DNA of 64,000 nt from Candidatus Zixiibacteriota bacterium (GTDB lineage Bacteria; Zixibacteria; MSB-5A5; GN15; FEB-12): NCBI GenBank assembly GCA_020351995.1, contig CP070674.1:862688-926687 (forward strand), given 5' to 3'. The notes under the pieces were generated by a model, which worked only from the letters and a program-made list of their open reading frames with translations, had not been told where the DNA came from and did no database searches. The translations under genes were made by a program, and so were the position numbers. Each line of letters begins with the position of its first letter. Positions within the stretch are counted from its first letter, which is position 1. This document shows, piece by piece, positions 1 through 8,190 of this stretch.

Positions 1-2278
1 GATACCATTTAGCCAAATGCCTGTTCCAGAACTCCCAATCCCAAGTATAATTTATGTTGTAGTATCCGGTCGACTCGCACCAGTTCATCCACTGCGAAAG
101 ATACTTCAGGATGACCTCCCCTTCTGTTTCCTGGATTACATCCAGTTGTACCCTCAGCAAGTGAGAAATGTTTATCTGGTCAATAATTCCTATGTTCCTA
201 CTAAGTTCCAAATGCCTTTTCTGGAGCTCACGAGCTTGTTCCACGTAGCGGGGGTTCAATGTGACAATTAAACGCGCTATCTGATCCGACAAGACTGCGG
301 GATAATTCACGAAATCCGGATAGGAAAGAAAGTCCGTAGGAATGAGGCGCTCAATATTCTCTATCTCCTTATCAGCACTGTCTATCTGAAGCACAAGTTC
401 AGCCGGAACCGGTAGCGAGTCTCCGCTCTTGATTATCTTTATATTATCAGGGATCATACTATAGACCGTTTCAGGTTGCTCTTCGCCAAAACGTATTGCA
501 CCAACAGTAAAGGACGACTCCACTGCCACTCTTAGCTCACTGAACCCACAGTCATGGAAACCAATGTAGCTGCTGTCGGACATCGTGATTGTAACCGAAT
601 CAAGCTGACATGACTCAAAGAGAATTGTGCTGGGGCTTCCTGTCCTGGATAATTGCACGTTTCTCCATGAACTCGCGCTAATGATAAAGGCCGGTTGTAC
701 ATACGGGTCATAGCGCACAAAACGACATGAATCGAACTTACAATCATTAAGCTCCTTGTTTACCAAAAGATCTGCGTAGAATGTGCACTTGGTAAACTCA
801 GTTCCTCCCGTAAGTAACGCTGGACTGCTCAGGTCCAGAAAACGCGGCAATGGCGAAGGCGAAGGTGAAAGTGACAGACGATGACCCCTGAAATCGATCC
901 GGGACACCGTACGGTCCCGAAGATCTATCGCTCGAACAGGCGAGTTCGTAGATAACTCGAACACCCTGTTCTCGAATGTCCTTCCGGGATCAACAAAACC
1001 CAGGTTGCAGCTATAGTCCAGCCACATGAAGAGAAGGAACCCGCAGGCCACACACAGAAATGTCAAGGACAGCAACACCATCACGCCCGCAAGAGCAGCG
1101 CGAACCCCTGCTATTATTCCACTTGTCGCCTTAAGACCGAGTTTAACTCGTTTCGCAAAAAGATAGCGAAACTTGGTTACCGAGAAGTTAAGCCTGGCCG
1201 CAAGCCACAGCGAAGGCACAAGGGTAAATGCAACCAGTGCTGAAAGCGCCAGAACCACGGCCTGCAACAATGTCCACGCCAGCGCCGGCCCCAAAGGAAA
1301 TATCCTCAAAAGAACAAACGATACCACCAACCATAGACCAAGCAGTATAGGGAAACTCGTTAACCTGATCACCAGGTAATCTGCATCGACAGCAGTGCGG
1401 TCGATAGATTGACTATATATCTTCTTGATCTTGCGTTTGGACCAGGTACGCACCTTCGACTTAACAAGTTGCGGTTGCCGGTCGATGAACAAAAGCAGGG
1501 TAAGAAGCTCTAACTTGCGGACAAAGAGACTGCGAGGAAGAAGATCCGAGATAAATGGGTAGTTTCCGAATGATTCAAATATGCGACGATGATATGGGAA
1601 ATAGGCCAGTACGATCTCGTTAACTACCTTGTGCAGATTATCCCTGTAAATTCCTGCGAGCCTTCTGACGCTATGGGTGGACTTGAGTCGGTTGATCACA
1701 ATATGAAGCTGCGGTGGCCTGGGTACCTCTGCTAGTGCGCTCTGTAAATGATTGATCAGGTTGACCGTACCCGTAAACGTTATTACATCCGGCTCGTTCA
1801 CCAGTATCGTGTGCTCTGCAACAGCGGCTGCGGCCGTTGTCAACACATCAATTCCACAAAAACAATCTAGAACAACGCAGTCGATATCATAGCATTCACT
1901 TATCTCCTGAAGCTTGCCGCGCAGATCGGCAACAAGCCCCTGCAACGTAGTTCCGTCAGGCGGATCCCACGCCAATTCATTCGGACTTGATGCTGGTATG
2001 AGAAAGATGTTAGACTTGACCTCAATTAGATCTCTGGTTCCTTGATCTGTTCCAAGATCATCTCGCAACAGACGTGTGGTAGTTACTCTCTCGTGGGGAA
2101 GTCGAGTCTGTTTCGAGAAAAGACCACTGGCACCACGGTTGGCCAAGTCAAAGTCGATTATAAGTACTTTGGCCTTGGCTTGCGCTACAACATTGGCGAA
2201 ATTCGCGGCAAGTGTGGTTTTGCCGCATCCCCCTTTACCACTTGTGAAGGCAATGACGGGTGTCATTCGTGTACTCAT
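1..2278 (-). CDS. Membrane-anchored ParA/MinD-like ATPase with pentapeptide-like C-terminus (partial, 3' end outside window)
   Basis: Reading from the ATG at 2278 the frame stays open to the window edge (about 759 codons), so the C-terminus is missing. Residues 14-22 form a deviant Walker A (GKGGCGKTT), followed by a MinD/ParA-like A' segment (IIDFDLANRGAS, about 40-51), so the first 250 residues look like a P-loop ATPase of the ParA/MinD/CobQ class. Three hydrophobic segments follow at about 309-327, 332-358 and 396-420. After them comes a stretch with F-x-x-C-x-F/L spacing (about 494-520 and 553-580) resembling a short pentapeptide-repeat beta-helix. I know no named family with this order. 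Its ATG lies 3 bp after the stop of the small membrane protein gene, so the two are almost certainly co-translated. A role in partitioning, membrane positioning or defence is speculation; the ATPase domain is well supported. Confidence 0.85.
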   Translation of the reverse strand, partial: MSTRMTPVIAFTSGKGGCGKTTLAANFANVVAQAKAKVLIIDFDLANRGASGLFSKQTRLPHERVTTTRLLRDDLGTDQGTRDLIEVKSNIFLIPASSPNELAWDPPDGTTLQGLVADLRGKLQEISECYDIDCVVLDCFCGIDVLTTAAAAVAEHTILVNEPDVITFTGTVNLINHLQSALAEVPRPPQLHIVINRLKSTHSVRRLAGIYRDNLHKVVNEIVLAYFPYHRRIFESFGNYPFISDLLPRSLFVRKLELLTLLLFIDRQPQLVKSKVRTWSKRKIKKIYSQSIDRTAVDADYLVIRLTSFPILLGLWLVVSFVLLRIFPLGPALAWTLLQAVVLALSALVAFTLVPSLWLAARLNFSVTKFRYLFAKRVKLGLKATSGIIAGVRAALAGVMVLLSLTFLCVACGFLLFMWLDYSCNLGFVDPGRTFENRVFELSTNSPVRAIDLRDRTVSRIDFRGHRLSLSPSPSPLPRFLDLSSPALLTGGTEFTKCTFYADLLVNKELNDCKFDSCRFVRYDPYVQPAFIISASSWRNVQLSRTGSPSTILFESCQLDSVTITMSDSSYIGFHDCGFSELRVAVESSFTVGAIRFGEEQPETVYSMIPDNIKIIKSGDSLPVPAELVLQIDSADKEIENIERLIPTDFLSYPDFVNYPAVLSDQIARLIVTLNPRYVEQARELQKRHLELSRNIGIIDQINISHLLRVQLDVIQETEGEVILKYLSQWMNWCESTGYYNINYTWDWEFWNRHLAKWY

Positions 2279-2281
2279 GCC

Positions 2282-2674
2282 CTATTCACTGGTCCCCTTG
2301 AAGATCTCGTCGTGTTTAACTTTCTCTTGTTTCTGTTCCTGCAGAGAAAGGTATCTATTACCCAGAAGATAGAGAACGTACAGGAGCATGACCACCACAC
2401 CGAACCACAAGATACTCTCGATCACTTCCGTGGCCGCGTTACCCGGAATAATCTTCTTGGCAATACAGTATATGAACGACACCAAAACCACAACCAGAAC
2501 CGCGACAGCAAATAGTGGAATCCTGGCAGATGGAGTGGACGATGGAAGAAGCTTTGCGATATCTCCCAGTGTTTTTAATGCAGGAGTTGCGACTGATCCC
2601 GTTTCGCTCATACTAATCTGACGTCCTCGCCCAAGAAGGGCTGAAACCGTGTTTGCGACCGCAAATCCATCCAT
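2282..2674 (-). CDS. Small two-TM membrane protein, partner of the ParA-like ATPase
   Basis: A 130-residue protein of unknown function. It has a Ser/Thr/Pro-rich N-terminal part, two hydrophobic helices (starting LFAVAVLVVVLV and ILWFGVVVMLLY) and a charged, Lys/Glu-rich tail. The start is uncertain. The ATG at 2674 has no visible Shine-Dalgarno. The internal ATG at 2611 (MSETGS...) has GAGG about 12 bases upstream and would give a protein of about 109 residues. The stop TAG is followed after 3 bp by the ATG of the ParA-like gene, indicating one transcript and probably translational coupling. No family is recognised. The pairing suggests a two-component membrane complex, which is inference. 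Confidence 0.7.
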   Translation of the reverse strand: MDGFAVANTVSALLGRGRQISMSETGSVATPALKTLGDIAKLLPSSTPSARIPLFAVAVLVVVLVSFIYCIAKKIIPGNAATEVIESILWFGVVVMLLYVLYLLGNRYLSLQEQKQEKVKHDEIFKGTSE

Positions 2675-3130
2675 TTTTGGATTGCGGGTCTTTAATGCTA
2701 ACTCACGAAGAGTAGATTACGGCGCCCCAAGTTGATTTGCGAGTGTGTCATGGCCTTGGAGTCCCTGAGTAAATCCAAGTTTTATCGAATCCAAACTCCA
2801 ATCAAAAAAGCACAATATACAGCGCTAATGTCAAGTACTTTTCTAGAGTAGGTTGGTCGATTTTGGGCATTTACCTACCGAATTACCGACCCAGATGGTA
2901 CACAAATTGGGAACCCCGCATAGGTCGTAATTCAATTTGGAGGTGGGGGGAATCGAATTGGGCTGTCTCTGTAATCACACGTGGTGCATCAACCTACGGT
3001 AGAACTTCTTGAGTCCCACAAATTTCCAATTCTTATTTGGTTTTGTTTATCTGTGTATGTTTTTCGTTGCTTTTACTCCAGTATGGCACAAATCCGGCAC
3101 CAAATCAAATTAAGTTATGAACCTGACACC
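2675..3130. other. Intergenic, AT-rich, holds a decayed tmRNA 3'-end copy
   Basis: About 450 bases between the two-TM gene and the PI-PLC-like lipoprotein. It must contain the promoter of the leftward two-gene operon, though I could not pick a convincing -35/-10 pair. The only clear landmark is the partial tmRNA 3'-terminal sequence at 2938-2957. A plus-strand open frame through 2981-3307 has no Shine-Dalgarno, runs into the opposite gene and is not credible. Confidence 0.5.
2938..2957 (-). repeat. Third, degenerate copy of the tmRNA 3' end (att relic)
   Basis: Twenty bases identical to 8173-8192 inside the tmRNA gene: the T-loop/T-stem 3' strand and acceptor strand (GATTCCCCCCACCTCC on the minus strand). 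The CCA end and the downstream CCAAC/GTTGG dyad are lost and there is no cloverleaf around it, so it is not a tRNA. It fits an old attachment-site remnant left by an earlier insertion at ssrA. With only 20 bp this copy is weaker than the one at 6600. Confidence 0.5.
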
Positions 3131-4834
3131 TCAATTCGCCGGTCCGTAGAGTTTTACTTCCCAAAAACTGGGCCAGTGCTCTTCATCACGTGTGTCATAG
3201 ACTTTAATTTTGACATAGCGCCAATCAGACTGACCGCCCCTAAACGTCTTAATATCCCACAGTTGAGGACTAACATTAGTTTGCCTATCTCCTTCCGCAA
3301 CTTCTAGCCAACCCGCATCCTCCCGCAGTTCTTCGTTGGATATACCATCACCAAACCTGAAATCATCATTCGATGCATATACCCTGTAACCGGGTCTCTT
3401 GTGAGAAAATTCCCACGCTATAGCGATTTCACTTATTGCTTTTCTTTCCCCCAGATCAATACCCCAGGTGTGATCAAGTATCCAACAGGAACCGCACCAG
3501 CGTGTCCATAGATCATTGTCCACTGCCCATTCGGGAAGTCGTTTCCAATCGTAGTCGGTCTCGTATGTCGTCGACACAATTTTCCCCTTATCCTCATGCC
3601 CATCCAAATCTAATTTGGCTTTGAAACCTGCTACAACCTCGGCCACTTCCGCCTGTATGGCCGGTATCTGACTGAGATGCTCAACCCTTGAGTCGTCGAA
3701 CTCGTGGGGATAAAGTTCCCAAAAGCATTCGCTATGTTCCCAGTCGCTTCCAACCCGTTCGTGGTTCAGCCGGTTACAGGCATCAACAACGTCTATGGGA
3801 AGAGGTCCGGCATTCGAAGCCCTGTAGTAATCCACATTAATATAATTGACCACGCGATTGTCCGGAAGGATCTCCATTTCGTGTTGTTTGGCTACCTGAT
3901 ATAACCTCCGGCCGTCATTGTTCTTCGCCGCATCTTCCTGGTCCCCGGCCCACGAGACTCCATCCGGACAACACTCTATCAGAAACAATCGGTACGGGCC
4001 ATCCTTTTGTCTGTCTCGCGTAGGAGACCAGGATGGCATTAATCTACAAAACTGTTCCTGTTCGTCCGCCTTGTAATCGCAGACCGAGCCAGGGAAACTA
4101 TAGTCTAATTTTAGAACATAAGCCTCATCAATAACACCATGTTCTTTGTAGTCCCTATTATGAATAAACATGACGTTTTTACCTGACTCAATCATTTCGC
4201 GCAGTGTGGGCCACGGATCCGGGATGTAACACTTCAGAGGGTCGTCATTCAGTTTTTCAGGATGCCAGTTATAGATATATTTATCCAGACCTTGTTCTAT
4301 CAGTTTTGCATTCATTTCGGCATACGCGTACTCTGGAGTGGGTGGATCAATCAGGCAGTCGATCAGTATTGTTTCTTTGCATGACAAGTCAGCTATACGG
4401 ACCGTAAAGATTTGCAACGGATGCTCCATTACGTAATGCTTAATCTCCTGGAGTCGCTCGTTCATATACCCAGCGCAAAACCCGCCGTGGTTTACGTATA
4501 GATCCACATCGATATCGAACTCTATATATCTAATGCCGTACTCAAGTTGATCTGCAATTGACAGGTGCTGGTTCTCACAGTGAGGCTCCCAGTTAGACGC
4601 ATAGGAATTATGCGTTCCCGGAAAGGTGATTTCATTGAAGCGCCTGTCGAGCATACCGTACGTGATGACAAACCCGCCACCGGCACTGAAAACGGGATCA
4701 TAGCCGCCCGCAATCTGGCCGTCGGGCCCGGCGAGGTTCCGCTGGCTGTCTTTATCGCAAGTGACCAATAGCACGATCAAAACGGCCCCGACAACCACAA
4801 GGGGTAATGATATCCTGTACCTGGACTGTTTCAT
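3131..4834 (-). CDS. PI-PLC X-domain-like lipoprotein with C-terminal discoidin-like domain
   Basis: 567 residues. A lipoprotein signal ends at Cys26 (LLVTC). The PI-PLC X fold is recognisable from FPGTHNSY (His75), QLEYGIRYIEFDID and VNHGGF (His116), so both general acid/base histidines of the bacterial PI-PLC family are present. Later motifs (GKNVMFIHN and a hydrophobic repeat of the barrel) fit the rest of the barrel. The last 150 residues (AVDNDLWTRW, WGIDLGERKAISEIAIAW, GYRVYASND, RYVKIKV) look like an F5/8 type C (discoidin) carbohydrate-binding domain. Predicted role: a surface or periplasmic phosphodiesterase acting on inositol lipids or GPI-like glycans; the substrate is not known. 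The Shine-Dalgarno is AAGGGA before ATG at 4834. It lies in the accessory region left of ssrA, 144 bp downstream of another lipoprotein gene. Confidence 0.8.
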   Translation of the reverse strand: MKQSRYRISLPLVVVGAVLIVLLVTCDKDSQRNLAGPDGQIAGGYDPVFSAGGGFVITYGMLDRRFNEITFPGTHNSYASNWEPHCENQHLSIADQLEYGIRYIEFDIDVDLYVNHGGFCAGYMNERLQEIKHYVMEHPLQIFTVRIADLSCKETILIDCLIDPPTPEYAYAEMNAKLIEQGLDKYIYNWHPEKLNDDPLKCYIPDPWPTLREMIESGKNVMFIHNRDYKEHGVIDEAYVLKLDYSFPGSVCDYKADEQEQFCRLMPSWSPTRDRQKDGPYRLFLIECCPDGVSWAGDQEDAAKNNDGRRLYQVAKQHEMEILPDNRVVNYINVDYYRASNAGPLPIDVVDACNRLNHERVGSDWEHSECFWELYPHEFDDSRVEHLSQIPAIQAEVAEVVAGFKAKLDLDGHEDKGKIVSTTYETDYDWKRLPEWAVDNDLWTRWCGSCWILDHTWGIDLGERKAISEIAIAWEFSHKRPGYRVYASNDDFRFGDGISNEELREDAGWLEVAEGDRQTNVSPQLWDIKTFRGGQSDWRYVKIKVYDTRDEEHWPSFWEVKLYGPAN

Positions 4835-4978
4835 TTTTTATCCCTTCTTATCCAGTGCTGTCTTACCGTAGTTGCCGCGCTTGAGACCACACGACATGTG
4901 CCGATCATTCCGGGCGGCAACCTATCTCGGCAATCCGGGTCGATCAAGACAGCGCCGGATCGACAGTTTTTCCAAGCC

Positions 4979-6163
4979 CTATCGATTACTCAAGGCAAGG
5001 GAGTTGAAAAATCCAACATTACTGCTTTGATCTACAAGGTGCACACCCCAGCCACTGCCGACTTTCAGTGCGTATCTAAGGCATTCGTTGCCGGAATCAT
5101 AATAGCTGATTCGCGGGTTCCCCTGAGCATCGACGGCGATCGACACATACATTCCGACTTTGCCATAACCGTCGGCGTCTTCATATGACCATTCGTCGTC
5201 CACGCTTTTCGTAAGATAGCCGAGATGTTCGGTCCCTGTGAAGAAGCCTATATGTGGGTTTCCCGTGGCGTCCATGGCGATGTCAGCGTATTGTGCACAC
5301 CAATGTATCCCATCCCCTACAGTGATAGTATCCGCCGACCAGACACCGGAATTCTTCCATACATATTTGACAGAATAGGTGTCGTCCCCCAAAGAAACCA
5401 AGTGGCATATGTGGGGATTCCCCTGAACATCGAGAGCAAGCGGGCACTGATAGCCTGCTATATCGTTGCCGACGGTTTCAAATGACCACCCGCCGCCTGC
5501 GGTCTTGACAGCGTAGCCGAGTCTTCCATCGTGGGTGCGGTAGGCTATGTGAGCGTAACCGCTGGCATCAACGGCGATGGATGTGCTGTACCAGCTATAC
5601 TTAGCCTCCTGACAAAGTGCACTGTCAGTTTCATACATAGGAAGGCCTGGTAGTGTCTCGCTTTTCCATACTCCACTCACCAGCGACGCGTATTTGACAT
5701 TACGGTCGGCATCAATGTAGCTTATGTGCGGGAATCCCTGAGCGTCGAGGGCCATCGCGCAACGCATGCCCACATGCCCGGTGTAATCAACTGTAAAACG
5801 CCGCCAGCCCTCTGAGGTCTTGATGGCATACATAAGGTCCTGGTTGGTTTCGTCGTAGTAGCTTATATGGGGAATACCCTGAGCATCGAAAGCAAGCGAT
5901 GAATACCACCCCACTCTACCGCCATAAGTGACAACCTCGGGGTTCCCCCAGTAATCGCCTCTTTTCTCGACATACTTGAGATCACCACTACTGTAATCAA
6001 AGTAGCTAATGCCTTCCACGACGGTTTGTAGCTCCGGCTGAGGCTCCGGCCCCACGCTATCATCGGAACAGCCGGCAAAAAGAACCAGGCTTACCAATAG
6101 AATCGCCCAGCGGCCGATAATTTGGATTGGGGCGTTCTGTTTACTGAGTTTCCGGTCGATCAT
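4979..6163 (-). CDS. Propeller-like repeat lipoprotein
   Basis: 394 residues, lipobox at Cys32 (LFAGC). The mature protein consists of about seven imperfect 45-50 residue repeats built around A-x-D-A-x-G-x-P-H-I-S-Y-Y-D followed by LxYAxK, each with a Gly and aromatic residues. This pattern is typical of BNR/sialidase-like or other beta-propeller repeats of secreted proteins. No catalytic residues are evident, so a binding or scaffold role is most likely, but no specific function can be assigned. The start is fixed by a strong GGGAGG 6 bases upstream of the ATG at 6163. It precedes the PI-PLC-like lipoprotein in the same direction and may be co-transcribed with it. Confidence 0.75.
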   Translation of the reverse strand: MIDRKLSKQNAPIQIIGRWAILLVSLVLFAGCSDDSVGPEPQPELQTVVEGISYFDYSSGDLKYVEKRGDYWGNPEVVTYGGRVGWYSSLAFDAQGIPHISYYDETNQDLMYAIKTSEGWRRFTVDYTGHVGMRCAMALDAQGFPHISYIDADRNVKYASLVSGVWKSETLPGLPMYETDSALCQEAKYSWYSTSIAVDASGYAHIAYRTHDGRLGYAVKTAGGGWSFETVGNDIAGYQCPLALDVQGNPHICHLVSLGDDTYSVKYVWKNSGVWSADTITVGDGIHWCAQYADIAMDATGNPHIGFFTGTEHLGYLTKSVDDEWSYEDADGYGKVGMYVSIAVDAQGNPRISYYDSGNECLRYALKVGSGWGVHLVDQSSNVGFFNSLALSNR

Positions 6164-6775
6164 TTTAACCTCCCGTTAAATCTGTAATTTTGTGCAATGG
6201 TGTGGGAATCTAAGTAGGTTTTCAATCAGCGAATTTGAATCTCGCTGACATTGAGATATTTGTTTATATGAAGATGCTGCTTAATATGTGCCCCTCTACA
6301 TCCATTGCGCCATTGCCTGTTTCCCAGATTTATACTTGCTTATGACGCTATAATTAACATATCCAGTTCGCTGGTTAAAGTCAAGATCTTTGGAAAGTGA
6401 ATCCATAATGCCCCCGATGCAATAGCAGTTTGTCCGCAAGTTTTTTGAGCCGAAACGTGTCCGAAATCGTCCTAAATTATTGTATGATAGTCAACATATA
6501 GTTGGCAAAACCAACAGAGCAGGTGATAGTGAGATTAATCTAGTCGAGACGCCCCAGTTTGAGACTTCGCAGCTTTTCGCCGGAGGGTTGTTGACAAGAC
6601 CAACAAAGTTGGTGGAGGTGGGGGGAATCGTCGCAGATGCTGAGCACAGCGCAGCAAACCCCATACTCGCTTTGCCGCACAAAAAGTTGCACCGTATTGT
6701 GACCAAATTGTGACCGTTTTTTGCGGGGAAACTGATGTCTTTCCCTTACCTATGAGGAAGTGGAACGCAGCTGGG
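6164..6775. other. Intergenic with tmRNA att copy and recombinase-like dyads
   Basis: About 610 bases without a credible gene. It contains the exact tmRNA 3'-end repeat (6600-6630) and two imperfect dyads of the form GTTGrCAArACCAAC at 6501-6515 and 6590-6604. The tandem TTGTGACC-type repeat at about 6697-6713 is also visible. Short minus-strand frames crossing the repeat code for proline-rich strings produced by the tmRNA fragment and are not genes. The region looks like the scar of an integrated element whose integrase has been lost or lies outside the window. Confidence 0.55.
6600..6630 (-). repeat. Direct repeat of tmRNA 3' end (candidate attachment site)
   Basis: Thirty-one bases identical to 8160-8190, which spans the 3' terminus of the intact tmRNA gene (T-arm 3' strand, acceptor strand, CCA) plus ten bases beyond it. 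The shared flank carries the dyad CCAAC-AAA-GTTGG. The two copies are 1560 bp apart and bracket a single gene (6776-8083). Site-specific integration of islands into the 3' end of ssrA is well established, and this is the expected footprint: the gene is restored on one side and a fragment left on the other. Confidence 0.75.
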
Positions 6776-8083
6776 CTAATGCATGACGTCGTGATATACG
6801 GCTCCGGAATCTGCCGGACCAACCCACCCGTTCTCCAGATTCTTTATCTCACTGAAGTCAATCTTGGAGAAATTCAGGTCAGTTACGTGATACAGTTCGT
6901 TGTCATACCAAATCAAGCGACCACCGGTATAAGGCATAGCTGGCATTCCGGTGCCGATGCGCCAGCGACCCGAGAACGTAGGCTCGTACCACTTAGCAAC
7001 AAGTTCACCCGTTTTGATGTCAATGGCGGCCAGCATTCTGATTGTTCCTCTCAAGTCATTAGGTATAACTGGCCCGTGAGCAATAGACTCTCTAATAGCC
7101 ATACCGCTTAGTATAAGGTAATCATTGGTTATCACCCATATAACCCGGTGTACCATAGGTGAGTGGTATTCAATCGGATCGTTCACGCTCCATACAAACT
7201 TGCCGGTGTTGAGAGCCAACAAGCTGAAGACATCTCTCTCTTCCACCTTGTTGTAAACGATCACAGTTGCTGTTTCCGGCACCCACTCCAGGAAACCGCT
7301 GTATCGTTCTAAGGGAACCTTCGTGATCTTGTCATCCGAGTAAAAGTAAGCGAAGGCCGTGGCATGCCGAACCTTAGGATGATCAAAGTTATAGTAAACG
7401 ATCACATGATCACCATTTGGAGATGGCGCTAAGCCGGCAAGTGGCCCTTCTGCGTTAAATGAAAAGACTTCATTCCCTATAGAATCTACCGAAACAACTC
7501 TACAAAGATGCTCGGCTGTCGAATCCAGTTTGGAATAGACAAAACTGCCTGAGTTGCCAATCCCGAGGCTTATCCCATGTGTTCCCGAGTGCGGACCATA
7601 TGTTCCGACTAGTGATCCATTGCTGTAGAAGTCCGTGTACGTGCCTTGGGCATTCCTATACTGACGGTAGAAGTGTTTCCCGCAATCTTGCACGTGAATG
7701 TAGCTGTCTTTTACATCTCCTAGCCGAAGAAGCTTGGTCGACTGTGTGCTGTGTACTGAGTGAATTAGAGTGGTGTCAGCTATCCGCTGCACGATGTAGG
7801 AATTGTCTTGAAGCCGCTCTCCGCTGACTTCCTTCAAGATGTCTCCGTCCTTGGAGTACCACGTTACCTTCCTGGTAGGCTTGTCCGCGATAGTTACTTC
7901 TTCAAGAAGAACATATGGTGCTGCCCATCGCATCGAGGAAGAGCCAGCAATTTCACCAGGATAGGAGGACGGGACGCCGATTCTGGGGGGCGGCCCCGCT
8001 ATAACGGGAACTGATGTCAGAAGGACGGCTAGAGTTACGATAATAGATTGAATGATCGACGTATGAGTTCTGTTTAAATTCAT
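6776..8083 (-). CDS. Secreted protein, probable beta-propeller, unknown function
   Basis: 435 residues with a signal peptide (IIQSIIVTLAVLLTSVPVIAG). Internal segments of 40-50 residues (for example VTWYSKDGDILKEVSG, YFYSDDKITKVPLERYSG, LLALNTGKFVWSVNDP, AAIDIKTGELVAKW) resemble WD/PQQ-like blades. It is therefore probably a periplasmic or secreted propeller; no enzyme motif is seen. A strong GAGGAGGGA precedes the ATG at 8083. It is the only gene between the two tmRNA 3'-end repeats, so it may be the entire cargo of a 1.56 kb insertion or the residue of a larger one. Confidence 0.75.
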   Translation of the reverse strand: MNLNRTHTSIIQSIIVTLAVLLTSVPVIAGPPPRIGVPSSYPGEIAGSSSMRWAAPYVLLEEVTIADKPTRKVTWYSKDGDILKEVSGERLQDNSYIVQRIADTTLIHSVHSTQSTKLLRLGDVKDSYIHVQDCGKHFYRQYRNAQGTYTDFYSNGSLVGTYGPHSGTHGISLGIGNSGSFVYSKLDSTAEHLCRVVSVDSIGNEVFSFNAEGPLAGLAPSPNGDHVIVYYNFDHPKVRHATAFAYFYSDDKITKVPLERYSGFLEWVPETATVIVYNKVEERDVFSLLALNTGKFVWSVNDPIEYHSPMVHRVIWVITNDYLILSGMAIRESIAHGPVIPNDLRGTIRMLAAIDIKTGELVAKWYEPTFSGRWRIGTGMPAMPYTGGRLIWYDNELYHVTDLNFSKIDFSEIKNLENGWVGPADSGAVYHDVMH

Positions 8084-8159
8084 GATTCCCTCCTCACTAT
8101 TGCAGGACGTATAACCCGGAAATCTGTTCAGATCGCAGCTAATCTGGGGAGTAAAATAG

Positions 8160-8190
8160 CCAACAAAGTTGGTGGAGGTGGGGGGAATCG
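8160..8190 (-). repeat. tmRNA 3'-end copy within ssrA (candidate attachment site)
   Basis: The chromosomal copy of the 31-bp direct repeat also present at 6600-6630. It overlaps the last 21 bases of the tmRNA gene and continues 10 bases past the CCA end. The inverted repeat CCAAC-AAA-GTTGG at 8160-8172 is a plausible tyrosine-recombinase core site. Confidence 0.7.

Noticed and set aside
2042-2515. Long plus-strand open frame opposite the ParA-like ATPase and two-TM genes
   Set aside because: It spans the ends of two convincing minus-strand genes, has no Shine-Dalgarno and codes for an implausible composition. The minus strand carries the P-loop ATPase instead.
2938-2957. A possible tRNA gene
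   Set aside because: Only the T-arm and acceptor 3' strand are present. No anticodon or D-arm can be formed around it.
2981-3307. Plus-strand frame upstream of and over the PI-PLC gene end
   Set aside because: No ribosome site; its second half is antisense to a well-supported lipoprotein domain.
6491-6822. Short minus-strand frames across 6491-6822, one with five consecutive prolines
   Set aside because: The prolines are produced by reading through the tmRNA 3'-end fragment. There is no start or family support.
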